Source of the DNA: Clostridia bacterium
Lineage (GTDB): Bacteria; Bacillota; Clostridia; Christensenellales; Aristaeellaceae
Direction: 5' to 3'
Assembly: GCA_017936765.1 (NCBI GenBank)
Contig: JAGBEX010000006.1
Coordinates: 1-54,075, forward strand
Length of the DNA stretch: 54,075 nucleotides
Shown one piece after another: positions 23,620 to 32,078 of the stretch. Within the stretch, counting starts at the first letter, position 1. Every line of letters begins with the position of its first letter. A program made the position numbers and the translations under genes. The notes under the pieces are model-generated. The model searched no databases. It was not told where the DNA came from and was given only the letters and a program-made list of their open reading frames with translations.

Positions 23620-24914
23620 ACCAATTCTCCTTTCATTCCTTCGCCGTCAATGGCGGTGAGCCTGACTGTGACCACCGCGCCGCTGCGGCAGGCAGGGCAA
23701 TCCGGCAAGGTGACCTGGATGTACTCCGGCGTGTAGCCCAGCCAGTTGCTGGCGGCGTCCTGCTCCTCCACCAGCACGGTGGCGGTGCAGCCCAGCCAGC
23801 TTTCCTGATAGGCACGGGCGGTGGTCTCGCCCAGGGCGATCAGCTCACGGGCGCGCTGATCCTTCAGGGCGTTGGGCAGCTGGTTCGGCATTACAGCGGC
23901 CTTGGTGCCTTCCCGCTGGGAATAGGGGAAAACGTGGATCTTGGCATAGCCCACCTTTTCGATCATGCGGCGGGTCTCCTGGTATTCCTCCTCGGTCTCG
24001 CCGGGGAAACCCGTCAGCACATCGGTGGTGAAGGCGGCATGGGGGAAGGCGGCGCGGAGGTTATCCACCGCGGTGAGGTACATGCGGCTGTTGTAGCGCC
24101 GGGCCATGCGGGCCAGCACCGTATCGCTGCCGGATTGCAGTGCCAGGTGGAACTGGGGGCAGACCTTGTCCATCTGGGCCAGGCGGGCGGAGAACTCCAC
24201 CGTGGCGATGGTAGGCTCCAGGCTGCCCAGGCGGATGCGCTTCACCCCCGGCACATCCTGCACGGCCTGGATGGCGTCCAGCAGCGTGGTGCCGTCCTGC
24301 AGGTCCTTGCCGTAGCTGCTCAGGTGGATGCCCGTCAGCACCAGCTCGCAGTAGCCTGCGTCCGCCAGGCGGTGGGCCTCGGCGGCCACATCGGCCAGGG
24401 GGCGGGAGCGGATGGGGCCGCGTACGCTGGGAATGATGCAGTAGGTGCAATGATTGTTGCAGCCCTCCTGGATCTTCAGCGTGGCGCGGGTATGTTCCTC
24501 CTGATCGGTGATGATCAGGTTCTCAAAGGGTGTGGCGGTGGTGAGGGCGTCCACGGCGCAGATCTGCCGATCCTCACGAACGGCCTGCTCCAGCAGGTTC
24601 ACTACCTCACCCCGGCGCTGGGTGCCGAGGATCAGCCGTGCGCCGGTGTCCAGCAGCTCTTCGCCCTTGCGCTGGGCAAGGCAGCCGCAGAGGATGATGT
24701 GGCTCTGGGGATGTTCCCGGCGCAGGCGGCGGGTGAGCTGCATGGACTTCTTGTCGCCGGTGCCGGTGACGGTGCAGGTGTTCACCACATACACGTCTGC
24801 TTCGCCGTGGAAGGGGACGATGGTGTAGCCTGCGGCGCGGAAGAGTTCCAGCATGGCTTGGGTGTCGTATTGGTTCACCTTGCAGCCCAAGGTGTGGAAG
24901 GCAACGGTGTTCAA
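23616..24914 (-). CDS. mtaB: tRNA t6A37 methylthiotransferase
   Basis: About 432 residues. N-terminal UPF0004 domain with TLGCKVNQYDT and VNTCTVTGTGDKKS; radical-SAM cluster CNNHCTYCIIPSVRG near residue 150; C-terminal TRAM domain. It converts t6A to ms2t6A at position 37 of tRNAs such as tRNA-Lys. A TTG at 24914, with GGAG 8 nt upstream, is the preferred start; a GTG nine bases earlier is possible. The 70-bp repeat E begins 17 bp before the start. Confidence 0.93.
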   Translation of the reverse strand: MNTVAFHTLGCKVNQYDTQAMLELFRAAGYTIVPFHGEADVYVVNTCTVTGTGDKKSMQLTRRLRREHPQSHIILCGCLAQRKGEELLDTGARLILGTQRRGEVVNLLEQAVREDRQICAVDALTTATPFENLIITDQEEHTRATLKIQEGCNNHCTYCIIPSVRGPIRSRPLADVAAEAHRLADAGYCELVLTGIHLSSYGKDLQDGTTLLDAIQAVQDVPGVKRIRLGSLEPTIATVEFSARLAQMDKVCPQFHLALQSGSDTVLARMARRYNSRMYLTAVDNLRAAFPHAAFTTDVLTGFPGETEEEYQETRRMIEKVGYAKIHVFPYSQREGTKAAVMPNQLPNALKDQRARELIALGETTARAYQESWLGCTATVLVEEQDAASNWLGYTPEYIQVTLPDCPACRSGAVVTVRLTAIDGEGMKGELV

Positions 24915-24931
24915 TAAAGTCACTCCATTTT

Positions 24932-25001
24932 AGAATTGCGGGGGTTTCGCCGCTGCGGCGGCGACCAAAGGGCTTTCCGGTCGCCCTTTGGAAACCTTCG
25001 G
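24932..25001. repeat. 70-bp repeat E, copy 1
   Basis: It matches 47591-47660 at 68 of 70 positions in the same orientation. It consists of two hairpins: CGCCGC-TGCG-GCGGCG, then AAAGGGC/GCCCTTT, flanked by AGAATTGC and GGAAACCTTCGG. It lies between rsmE and mtaB, just upstream of the mtaB ribosome binding site. Confidence 0.9.
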
Positions 25002-25053
25002 TCACACCTCTTTTGGAGGTGGGCGATATTGTTGCGTTTTAGATGGTGATGCT

Positions 25054-25785
25054 TTACTCCATATCCCCATACAGACAGAGCAGCGCGCTGATGGCACTCA
25101 GGCCGGCGGTCTCGGTGCGCAGGATACGCGGGCCAAGCGTGACAGACTGGCAGGAGGCGGCCTTCATGTGGTCGATCTCCTCGGGGGACATACCACCCTC
25201 GGGGCCGATGACGATGGCCACATCCCGCACATCGGGGTGCTGCTGGTGGAAGGTGCGCAGGGAGTAGCCCTGGGCGTCCTCCCAGGGGACGATGGCGGCG
25301 GCGTGGGTGGGCAGGCGGCGCAGCAGCTCCTTGAAAGAGATGGGGGCGTCCACGGGCATCATCATGCACCGGCCGGACTGCTTGCAGGCCTCCCGGGCGA
25401 TCTTCTGCCAGCGCTCCTGCTTTTTCGCGCCGTCCTTGGCGTTGAGTTGCACCACACAGCGGCTCATGGCCACGGGAACCACACGGTCAGCGCCTAATTC
25501 CACGGCCTTCTGGGTGATCAGCTCCATCTTGTCGGCCTTGGGCAGACCCTGATAGAGGGTGATGCGCAGCGCCGCCTCGGTGGAGGGGAGTTCCTCCAGG
25601 ATGCGCAGGGTCACGCCGTCGTCCATGTCGGTGATCTGGGCGGTGTAGCGGCGCTGGTCACAGAAAATTTGAGCTTCTTCGCCCACCTTCATGCGCAGGA
25701 CGCGCTGGGCGTGGTGGGCATCCTCGGCATTGAGGTGGACGAGGCCATCGGCAATGCCGGATTCATCAGCGTAGAAGCGGTGCAT
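25054..25785 (-). CDS. rsmE: 16S rRNA m3U1498 methyltransferase
   Basis: 243 residues from MHRFYADES with GGAGG upstream; this start shares one base with the prmA stop codon. An N-terminal PUA-like domain (HAQRVLRMKVGEEAQIF) is followed by the SPOUT knot with VIGPEGGMSPEEI and VTLGPRILRTETAGL. It methylates U1498 in the decoding region of 16S rRNA. It forms an operon with prmA, as in many Firmicutes. Confidence 0.95.
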   Translation of the reverse strand: MHRFYADESGIADGLVHLNAEDAHHAQRVLRMKVGEEAQIFCDQRRYTAQITDMDDGVTLRILEELPSTEAALRITLYQGLPKADKMELITQKAVELGADRVVPVAMSRCVVQLNAKDGAKKQERWQKIAREACKQSGRCMMMPVDAPISFKELLRRLPTHAAAIVPWEDAQGYSLRTFHQQHPDVRDVAIVIGPEGGMSPEEIDHMKAASCQSVTLGPRILRTETAGLSAISALLCLYGDME

Positions 25786-26732
25786 CAGTCGTGCCTCCGG
25801 GAGAGCATGGCCACCCATTCACCCTTGCGGGCGATTTTGAGAATGGTGTAGTCAGCGGCGGTGAGGGCGTTCACCACGTCCTGCTCCCGCTCCTTGATGA
25901 TGCCGGAGCAGATGAACAGGCCGCCGGGAACGATGTGGTCGTTGAGGGGAGCGGCGAACATGCAGATCACGTCGGCAATGATGTTGGCCACGCACAGTTC
26001 GCACTGGGCGTCCACCTTGTCCAGCAGGTTGCCCTCCAGGGTGGTGATGGTGTCCTGCAGGCCGTTGTGTTCCACGTTCTCCTTGGCCACGCGTACGGCG
26101 GTGGGGTCGATGTCGATGGCCAGGACTTCCTTGGCGCCCAACATGGCGGCACCGATGGCCAGAATACCGCTGCCGGTGCCAACGTCAATGACGCGCTCGC
26201 CGCCCTGCAGGGCTTCCTCCAGCAGCTCCAGGCACATGCCGGTGGTCTCGTGGGTGCCGCTGCCAAAGGCCATGCCGGGGTCGATCTCGATGATGCGGTC
26301 GCCTTCCTGCTTTTCATAGGACTCCCAGGTGGGCTTCACCACCAGGGACTTGCCAGCGCGGAAGGGCTTGTAGAACTTCTTCCACACCTCCGACCAGTCC
26401 TCGTCCTTCACGTTGAGGGTATCGATGGCCAGGGTGCCGAAGTCGAAGTCCGGCGCGGCATTGCGGATCTCTTCCAGGTGGGCGGAGAGGGCCTGCATCT
26501 TCTCGGCAAAGGAGGCATCCGGCTCAAACCAGGCGTGGACCAGCACGTCCTCGGGCAGGGTGTTGATCAGGTTAGGATCAATGATCTCCCAGATGCCGTT
26601 GGGCTTGGTGGGGTCGGGGATATCGGCGCGGTCTTCCACCATGGTACCGGTGGCGCCGTGGGCGATCAGGGCTTCGGACACCATGTCCGCGCCCAGGGTG
26701 GTGGTGTGTACGGAAATTTCAACCCAATCCAT
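25785..26732 (-). CDS. prmA: Ribosomal protein L11 methyltransferase
   Basis: 315 residues from MDWVEISVHT (GAGGTG site). N-terminal substrate-recognition domain, then a methylase fold with PGMAFGSGTHETT, VIDVGTGSGILAIGA and CVANIIADV, all diagnostic of PrmA. It methylates ribosomal protein L11. Cotranscribed with rsmE. Confidence 0.95.
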   Translation of the reverse strand: MDWVEISVHTTTLGADMVSEALIAHGATGTMVEDRADIPDPTKPNGIWEIIDPNLINTLPEDVLVHAWFEPDASFAEKMQALSAHLEEIRNAAPDFDFGTLAIDTLNVKDEDWSEVWKKFYKPFRAGKSLVVKPTWESYEKQEGDRIIEIDPGMAFGSGTHETTGMCLELLEEALQGGERVIDVGTGSGILAIGAAMLGAKEVLAIDIDPTAVRVAKENVEHNGLQDTITTLEGNLLDKVDAQCELCVANIIADVICMFAAPLNDHIVPGGLFICSGIIKEREQDVVNALTAADYTILKIARKGEWVAMLSRRHD

Positions 26733-26837
26733 TGCAATCACCTCGTGAGAAAATTAGGAATTGATAGTGTGGCCGGGGTCAATCCAGGAAGAAGGTGCCG
26801 ATGACCAACATACAATCAGCCTCCTTGGTTGCATTGG

Positions 26838-27038
26838 TCAGGAAAGCAGCAGGATCAGCGCCAGCAGCAGGGCAAAGCCTGCGGACATGTAGCCCTTGAT
26901 GCGAATGTTGTCCAGGTATTCGGTGGAGGGCTTGGCGCCGGTGGTTTTCCAGCTTTCGGTCAAGTCCCAGTAGAGGTCGGGCTTGAGGATCATGAGCAGG
27001 CCAGCGATGGCAAGGAGCAGGCAGCAGAAGTAGGGCAT
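26838..27038 (-). CDS. Small two-helix membrane protein (DUF6199-like)
   Basis: 66 residues: a first hydrophobic helix, the conserved-looking loop KPDLYWDLTESWK then AKPSTEYLDNIRIKGYMS, and a second helix. GGAGG precedes the ATG at a good distance. Similar small proteins are common in clostridial genomes without known function. I assign the family from memory of the loop pattern only. Confidence 0.75.
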   Translation of the reverse strand: MPYFCCLLLAIAGLLMILKPDLYWDLTESWKTTGAKPSTEYLDNIRIKGYMSAGFALLLALILLLS

Positions 27039-27061
27039 GGGTACCTCCGGGGGAGATGAAA

Positions 27062-27370
27062 TGAAGAATGAATGATGAATAATGAATAATTTGAGTGTGG
27101 GCGGCGGGGACGCAGATTGCCCCTACAGGTGCAGGAGCGCGGGGCAGCCCTCTCAGTCAGCGCAAGCGCTGACAGCTCTCCCAGAGGGAGAGCCAAGATA
27201 TTCCCCTGCGTCGCGGCGCGCCCGTTGCGCGGCGTGACCCCTGCTCGGAGATCACCAAGCAGCGCCATACCCGCATGGGTTTCGAAAGGGTCGAAGACCC
27301 TTCGTGGGATCCTTAAGGGCAAAGCCCTTAAGCGGAGTCCAGAGGCAGAGCCTCTGGCGTCGTCTGCCCC
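27062..27370. repeat. Composite intergenic repeat, copy 2
   Basis: Module A is a variant (GAATGAATGATGAATAATG, 27066 on). Then comes a GACGCAGATTGCCCCTAC segment; module B with AGTCAGCGCAAGCGCTGACAG and CTCTCCCAGAGGGAGAG; module C (TGCGTCGCGGCGC); and module D with GGGTCGAAGACCC, TTAAGGGCAAAGCCCTTAA and CCAGAGGCAGAGCCTCTGG. It ends at the stop codon of the SBP gene, where CCCC-TTA-GGGG itself forms a small inverted repeat. No gene is seen. Confidence 0.85.
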
Positions 27371-28948
27371 TTAGGGGTGGAAGGTGTCGATGCCGCGGAG
27401 GAGTTCGAGTTCGCGAACGTCGCGGGCGGTGGTGTACATCTGGCGGGTGAGGACGGAGCCGGAGCGGTAGAAGAGGCAGATGAAGGGGACGTCCTCGGCA
27501 AAGCGGGACTGGATGTTCCACAGGGACTGCTGATAGCCCTCCTGGGTGAGCTGGGTGCGCAGGTCCTTGCAGAGGTTGGTCATGTCGGTGCTTTTGTAGA
27601 GGCCATAGTTACCGGTATTGCCGGTCATGAGCAGGTAGCCCGGGTCGGGGCAGGCGTCCATGGCGAAGGAGGCCAGCGCCAGGTCGAAGGAGGCGGCCTT
27701 CAGCTTGGCCTGGATATCCGTGAAGGTCATGATCTCCACCTTGGTGGAAATACCCACCTGGCCCAGCATATCGGCGATCAGGTTGGCGGTCTCCACGCGC
27801 ACGTTGTTGTCCGGCTCTTCGTAAACATAGATGCGCAGGTGCAAGTTCTTCTTGTCGCCTTTGGAGTTCAGCTTGTCCAGCACGCCGTCCTCGTCCGTGT
27901 CAGACCAGCCGTCTTCTTCAAGCAGGCGGCGGGCGGCTTCCACATCGGTGGTGAAGTAATTACTCAGCGTGTCGTTGTACATCCAGGTGCCGGGGATCAT
28001 GGGGGTGTCGGTGCGCTCCACCATGCCCATGTACACCTGGCTGGCGATCTTGTCCGGGTCGATGAGGTAGCGGATGGCCTGGCGCACGGCCAGGGAATCC
28101 AGGGGGAAGGAGCGGTGGTTGATCAGCACGGTCTCCAGCTGGTTGGTGCGGTAGTCCAGGGCCAGGGAGGTGGTGCCGCTCTTGTGCTGGGCGGCAGCGA
28201 TGGAGCGGGTGAAAATGGTGTCCACCCGGGCGTATTCGTAGCTCTCGATAACGGCCTTGGGGGAGTTGTGCATGATCACCATGATCTCCTGCACCTGGGG
28301 GCGGGTCTGCCACCAGTGGGGATTCTGCTGCAGCCAGATGTAGTCGCCTGCCTCAAAGGTGGAGATCATGTAAGCGCCGGTGCCGGGGGGATTATCGGCG
28401 GTGACCTTGTCCTTGGGCAGGATGGGGAAGGTCATGGCGTAGAGGATGCCCCAGTAGTGGCGGCCGTTGGCGGTCTTGACCACCACGGTGTGGTCGCCGG
28501 AGGCGGAGATGCTCTTGACGAAGTACTTCAGGTTGAAGTAATAGCCGGGGTTCTGGGAATCCTCCTCGTTGGCGCGGTCAAGGATGTACTGGGCGGTGGC
28601 CACCACGTCGTGGGCGGTCATGGGCGTGCCGTCGGAGAAGAAGATGTTCTCGCGGAGCTGGAAGGTCCAGGTCTTGCCGCCGCCGGATTCCTCCCAGCTC
28701 TCGGCCAGACCGGCCTGGGGGAGGTAGTCGTCGTCGATGGTGATGAGGCTCTCGTACACCAGGTCGTAGACGCTCATCATGTCCCGCTCCACAGGGTCCA
28801 GGGGCTGGAGGCGGGTGGTCTTGGTGGACTGGATGCCCACGATGAGGCTGTCGCCCACATTGGTGGCCAGGGCGTTACTGCAAAGCAGAATCAGGCACAG
28901 CGCCAGGGGCAGGAGCCGTTTGATAAAAAAGCGCATCGTAGATCGCAT
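27371..28948 (-). CDS. Peptide/nickel-type ABC substrate-binding protein, orphan
   Basis: 525 residues. Signal peptide at about 1-28 ending ALA-T, with no lipobox Cys, then a family 5 solute-binding protein: LAESWEESGGGKTWTFQLRE, FSDGTPMTAHDVV and LEEDGWSDTDEDGVLDK. It should bind oligopeptides or similar solutes outside the cell. No ABC permease or ATPase gene is near. The start overlaps the lytic transglycosylase gene by 74 bp, which suggests coupled expression and perhaps binding of cell wall peptides. Confidence 0.88.
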   Translation of the reverse strand: MRSTMRFFIKRLLPLALCLILLCSNALATNVGDSLIVGIQSTKTTRLQPLDPVERDMMSVYDLVYESLITIDDDYLPQAGLAESWEESGGGKTWTFQLRENIFFSDGTPMTAHDVVATAQYILDRANEEDSQNPGYYFNLKYFVKSISASGDHTVVVKTANGRHYWGILYAMTFPILPKDKVTADNPPGTGAYMISTFEAGDYIWLQQNPHWWQTRPQVQEIMVIMHNSPKAVIESYEYARVDTIFTRSIAAAQHKSGTTSLALDYRTNQLETVLINHRSFPLDSLAVRQAIRYLIDPDKIASQVYMGMVERTDTPMIPGTWMYNDTLSNYFTTDVEAARRLLEEDGWSDTDEDGVLDKLNSKGDKKNLHLRIYVYEEPDNNVRVETANLIADMLGQVGISTKVEIMTFTDIQAKLKAASFDLALASFAMDACPDPGYLLMTGNTGNYGLYKSTDMTNLCKDLRTQLTQEGYQQSLWNIQSRFAEDVPFICLFYRSGSVLTRQMYTTARDVRELELLRGIDTFHP

Positions 28949-29720
28949 AGGCTTGGGTCACTCTCCCTGCATAGGTTTTCGTGGGGCCGTCCTTCATGCC
29001 GGAAAGGCTCAGGCTCAGCCCGTCGGGGGACATGGCGGGGTCGCTGAGCCAGCCGGTCACGGTGGTCTGCCCGGCGTGATAGGCGCTGGCCATGGTCACC
29101 GGGTCGCCCCGGAACAGCTTGCTGAGGTAGTTCAGGTACCAGCAGCCGTAGCGGATGTTCTGCTCGGCCTCCCACATATGGTCGAAGGAATAATAGCTGT
29201 CGCCCAGCTTGCCGGAGATCCACTCAGCCGTGTCGGGCATGAGCTGCATCAGGCCGCGGGCGCCCACATTGGACTCCGCATCGGTGCGGAAGGAGCTTTC
29301 GTTGAGGATGATGGCCGCCACAAAGGCGGGCTGAAGATTGTTTTCGGCAGCGTATTGATCGATGAGATCCTTGTAATAAATGGGGTGGTTGTCCACGATC
29401 TTCTGATAGGCGGCCTCCCGGGCGTTTTGCTGCTGCACGATGTAAGCCTGCATCAGGTTCTGGGCGGCCAGCAGCGCCAGCAGGAGGATCAAAAGCACGA
29501 TGATGCCAGCGGTGATCCACAGGGGCAGCTTGCGCTTTGCTGGCCTGCGGGGTGCAGGCTTGGGGCGTGCCATCACCGGGGGCGGCGCTTCGGCCGCAGC
29601 AGGCGCGGGAATGGGCGGCGCGGTGCGCTGCAACAGCTCCGGCGAGGGCGCAACGCCGCTATCCTGCTTGTATCGATCCGCCCGGCGGTTGCGCTGGGGC
29701 GTAGGCGTGGGTGTTTCCAT
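28875..29720 (-). CDS. Membrane-anchored lytic transglycosylase (SLT domain)
   Basis: 281 residues: a Pro-rich cytoplasmic N-terminus (1-63), one membrane helix (about 66-90), then an SLT domain with the catalytic Glu in LNESSFRTDAESN, and GARGLMQLMPDTA, YGCWYLNYL and AYHAG. These enzymes cleave peptidoglycan glycan strands. It is 14 bp from coaE upstream and overlaps the SBP gene downstream. GGAGG before the ATG. Confidence 0.92.
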   Translation of the reverse strand: METPTPTPQRNRRADRYKQDSGVAPSPELLQRTAPPIPAPAAAEAPPPVMARPKPAPRRPAKRKLPLWITAGIIVLLILLLALLAAQNLMQAYIVQQQNAREAAYQKIVDNHPIYYKDLIDQYAAENNLQPAFVAAIILNESSFRTDAESNVGARGLMQLMPDTAEWISGKLGDSYYSFDHMWEAEQNIRYGCWYLNYLSKLFRGDPVTMASAYHAGQTTVTGWLSDPAMSPDGLSLSLSGMKDGPTKTYAGRVTQAYAIYDALFYQTAPAPGAVPDSALQ

Positions 29721-29734
29721 GGGAGCCTCCTTTG

Positions 29735-30334
29735 TCAGGCCAGGGCGATCTCCTGGGCATAAAGGGCGGGGATCATAGACTTAGTGTATTCGATGGAGCC
29801 GCTGGTGTCAATCACCACATGGGCGCGGGCGGCCTTTTCGTCAGCGGAGAGCTGGCTGGCCAGCCGGGCCTCGGCTTCCGCAAGGGTAAAGCCGTCGCGG
29901 GCCATCAGGCGCTGGAGCTGGATGTCCCGGGGCAGCCACACGCACCAGACCCGGTGGCACAGGTCGTCCATGCCTGCCTCGTAGAGCAGGGGCATATCCA
30001 GCACGCACAGGGGCGCGCCGCTGCGCTGGGCTTCCTCGATGTGCTGGCGGGTAAGCTGCTTCACCATGGGGTGGATGATGGCGTTGAGCTGGGCCAGGGC
30101 ATCTTCGTTGCCAAAGACCGCTCTGCCCAGGGCGCGGCGATCCAGGGTGCCATCGGGGTTGAAGACCCCATCGCCAAAGGTCTGGCGAATGGCGGGCAGG
30201 GCGATGCCGCCGGGGGCGGTGACCTGCCGGGAAAGCAGATCGCCGTCGATCACATAGGCGCCCAGCTCCGCCAGGGTGGCGGAAACATTGCTCTTGCCGC
30301 AGGCGATGGAGCCGGTGAGACCGATGATGCGCAT
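29735..30334 (-). CDS. coaE: Dephospho-CoA kinase
   Basis: 199 residues from MRIIGLTGSIACGKSNVS, whose P-loop is GSIACGKS. VIDGDLLSRQV, IIHPMV and DMPLLYEAGMD are typical of CoaE. It phosphorylates dephospho-CoA in the last step of coenzyme A synthesis. GAGGAAG precedes the ATG. Followed by the transglycosylase gene. Confidence 0.95.
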   Translation of the reverse strand: MRIIGLTGSIACGKSNVSATLAELGAYVIDGDLLSRQVTAPGGIALPAIRQTFGDGVFNPDGTLDRRALGRAVFGNEDALAQLNAIIHPMVKQLTRQHIEEAQRSGAPLCVLDMPLLYEAGMDDLCHRVWCVWLPRDIQLQRLMARDGFTLAEAEARLASQLSADEKAARAHVVIDTSGSIEYTKSMIPALYAQEIALA

Positions 30335-30392
30335 GGTGCTTCCTCCCATATCAACGAAGGACGAATTGGTTTCCCTGCAAAACGCAAAGCGG

Positions 30393-30416
30393 CCCGGCAA
30401 GCAAATGCCGGGCTGA
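30393..30416 (-). terminator. Hairpin after the TPM-domain gene
   Basis: AGCCCGGCA/TGCCGGGCT-type perfect stem with a short loop, directly after the TPM gene on the minus strand. The following T-rich stretch is weak. Confidence 0.5.
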
Positions 30417-30419
30417 AAG

Positions 30420-31211
30420 TTACTCGTTATCCCACAGTTTCCACAGGCCAAGCGCCGCCAGAATGCTGGAGAAGGGCGCACAGCCGCACCCGCAGCCGTG
30501 GCGGCCGCGGCGATCCTTTTTGCCGAAGATGACCATCAGCAGGAACACGGTGAGGATCACCTTGCCCAGGGAGAAGCCGGTGTCCTTGTCCTCTTCGGTC
30601 ACCCGCTCCAGGCCGGTCTTGACCTTCACGTCGGTGTGGACCTTCACGTTGGTTTCGGCCCAGCGCTGGCTCCATTCCTCAGCCCAGTTGACCACGGGGG
30701 CTTCGGTGTGGCCGAAGAGGCCGTTCAGCTTGATGTTCTCGTCGTAGGCCTTGTTGAGCTCGGTGGCTAGGGCGGGGATGTACTGGGCGATGGCCTCGTT
30801 GTAGTTCTGCTGCAGGAAAGGGCCGGCGAAGTGGGTGTTCAGCAGCTTTTCCTGCACCTGGGGCGAAACCTTGCGGTCGAAGCCCTCGCCGCCGAAGGTA
30901 CCGAACTTGTCTTCGCCCACGGCGATGAGCAGCATTAGGTCGTTGCCGTGCAGGTTCCACTGGTCCCGCAGAGCAGCAGCATAATCTTCGAGGGTCTCGC
31001 CGTCCAGGAAGTCCACGGTGACCACATAGAAGTCGATGGAGGTCTCATCGTCCACCTCTTTGGCGAACTTGACCAGATCCTTCACGGTGGACTGGCTCAG
31101 CACCGCAGCGGCATCAGTGACCTCGCCCAGCTTATTGGGGTAGCGGGGGGTGGCCAGGGCGGTGGAGCAAAGCAGCAGCAAAGCAAGCAGCAGGCAAATG
31201 ATTTTCTTCAT
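30420..31211 (-). CDS. TPM-domain membrane protein
   Basis: 263 residues: signal peptide (1-20, ending ALA), a TPM domain (about 30-170; VVTVDFLDGETLEDYAAALRD and LMLLIAVGEDKFG), a linker, one C-terminal membrane helix (SLGKVILTVFLLMVIFG) and a GRHGCGCGC tail. TPM proteins (YgcG family) are extracytoplasmic, often next to LemA proteins, as here. Precise function is unknown. Confidence 0.85.
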   Translation of the reverse strand: MKKIICLLLALLLLCSTALATPRYPNKLGEVTDAAAVLSQSTVKDLVKFAKEVDDETSIDFYVVTVDFLDGETLEDYAAALRDQWNLHGNDLMLLIAVGEDKFGTFGGEGFDRKVSPQVQEKLLNTHFAGPFLQQNYNEAIAQYIPALATELNKAYDENIKLNGLFGHTEAPVVNWAEEWSQRWAETNVKVHTDVKVKTGLERVTEEDKDTGFSLGKVILTVFLLMVIFGKKDRRGRHGCGCGCAPFSSILAALGLWKLWDNE

Positions 31212-31212
31212 A

Positions 31213-31761
31213 TCAATTACCTCCTGTGGTGACCGGGATGGGTTCCACGCCCAGCAGCATGGCCAGCTTGCCGGTGAGGGAAGAATTCAGCCGGGCGTTG
31301 TAGTCCTTCAGGGCAGCGGTGTAGTCCTCGGCAAAGGAGGTGGGCTGGCTGAGGGAGCGGGTCAGGGCGGTGATGTAGGCCTGATCCCGCTGGCTGGCCT
31401 GCACAGAGGCCAGCTGGGGCAGCCGCTGGGCCAGGCTGGCGGCGGCGATGGAGATCTGCGCATCGGCCTGCGCCCGCTCGATGGCGGAAGAGTTGGTTTT
31501 GCAAATCTTGAAATAGCTCTGCTGCAGCATGACCACATCGGGATCCTTCACCGCCAGGTGGCGGGAGGCCACCACGGCCAGGTTGGCGGCATCCATGCCG
31601 CGGTTGCGCAGGGGTTCGCTGAGATCGCTGCCCACGGAGATGGCCTCCAGGGTAGCGACCTGCTCGTTATGCCAGCCGCGCACGGCGCCGATGCACACAG
31701 CGCCTGCCACCAGCACGATGGTCAGCAGAATGCAGAGAAAAGTGGAAAGGGACTCTTTCAT
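31213..31761 (-). CDS. LemA-like membrane-anchored helical protein
   Basis: 182 residues with one N-terminal membrane helix and a long helical outside domain (NRGMDAANLAVVASRH, AYITALTRSLSQ, AEDYTAALKDYNARLNSSL), resembling LemA. It is one base upstream of the TPM gene, the classic LemA-TPM pairing, which supports the call. Start at 31761; GGAGG lies 11 nt upstream, slightly far. Confidence 0.7.
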   Translation of the reverse strand: MKESLSTFLCILLTIVLVAGAVCIGAVRGWHNEQVATLEAISVGSDLSEPLRNRGMDAANLAVVASRHLAVKDPDVVMLQQSYFKICKTNSSAIERAQADAQISIAAASLAQRLPQLASVQASQRDQAYITALTRSLSQPTSFAEDYTAALKDYNARLNSSLTGKLAMLLGVEPIPVTTGGN

Positions 31762-31783
31762 TACGGCGAAAGCCTCCAAATGA

Positions 31784-32078
31784 ATGCGGAATTCGGAATT
31801 CAGAATGCGGAATTGAGAGTGTGGTGCGGGCGGGCATGTGATGGCGTTGGAGGAAGCGGCAGAACCACTCCTTCCGTCAGCCGCAAGCGGCTGCCACCTC
31901 CCTCGGAGAGGGAGGCTTAGTTACTTGCCCCGCGTCGCGGCGCGCCCATAGCGCGGCGTGACCCCTGCTCGGAGATCACCAAGCAACGCCTTACCCGAAA
32001 GGGTTTCGAAAGGGTCGAAGACCCTTCGTGGGTTGTCAGGGCAGCGCCCTGACCGGAGTCCAGAGGCAGAGCCTCTGG
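31784..32078. repeat. Composite intergenic repeat, copy 3
   Basis: Modules A (GCGGAATTCGGAATTCAG, 31786 on), B (GTCAGCCGCAAGCGGCTG and CCTCCCTCGGAGAGGGAGG), C (CGCGTCGCGGCGCGCCC) and D (GGGTCGAAGACCC, GTCAGGGCAGCGCCCTGAC and CCAGAGGCAGAGCCTCTGG). The last hairpin is immediately followed by TTA, the telA stop codon. No gene is seen. Confidence 0.85.
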
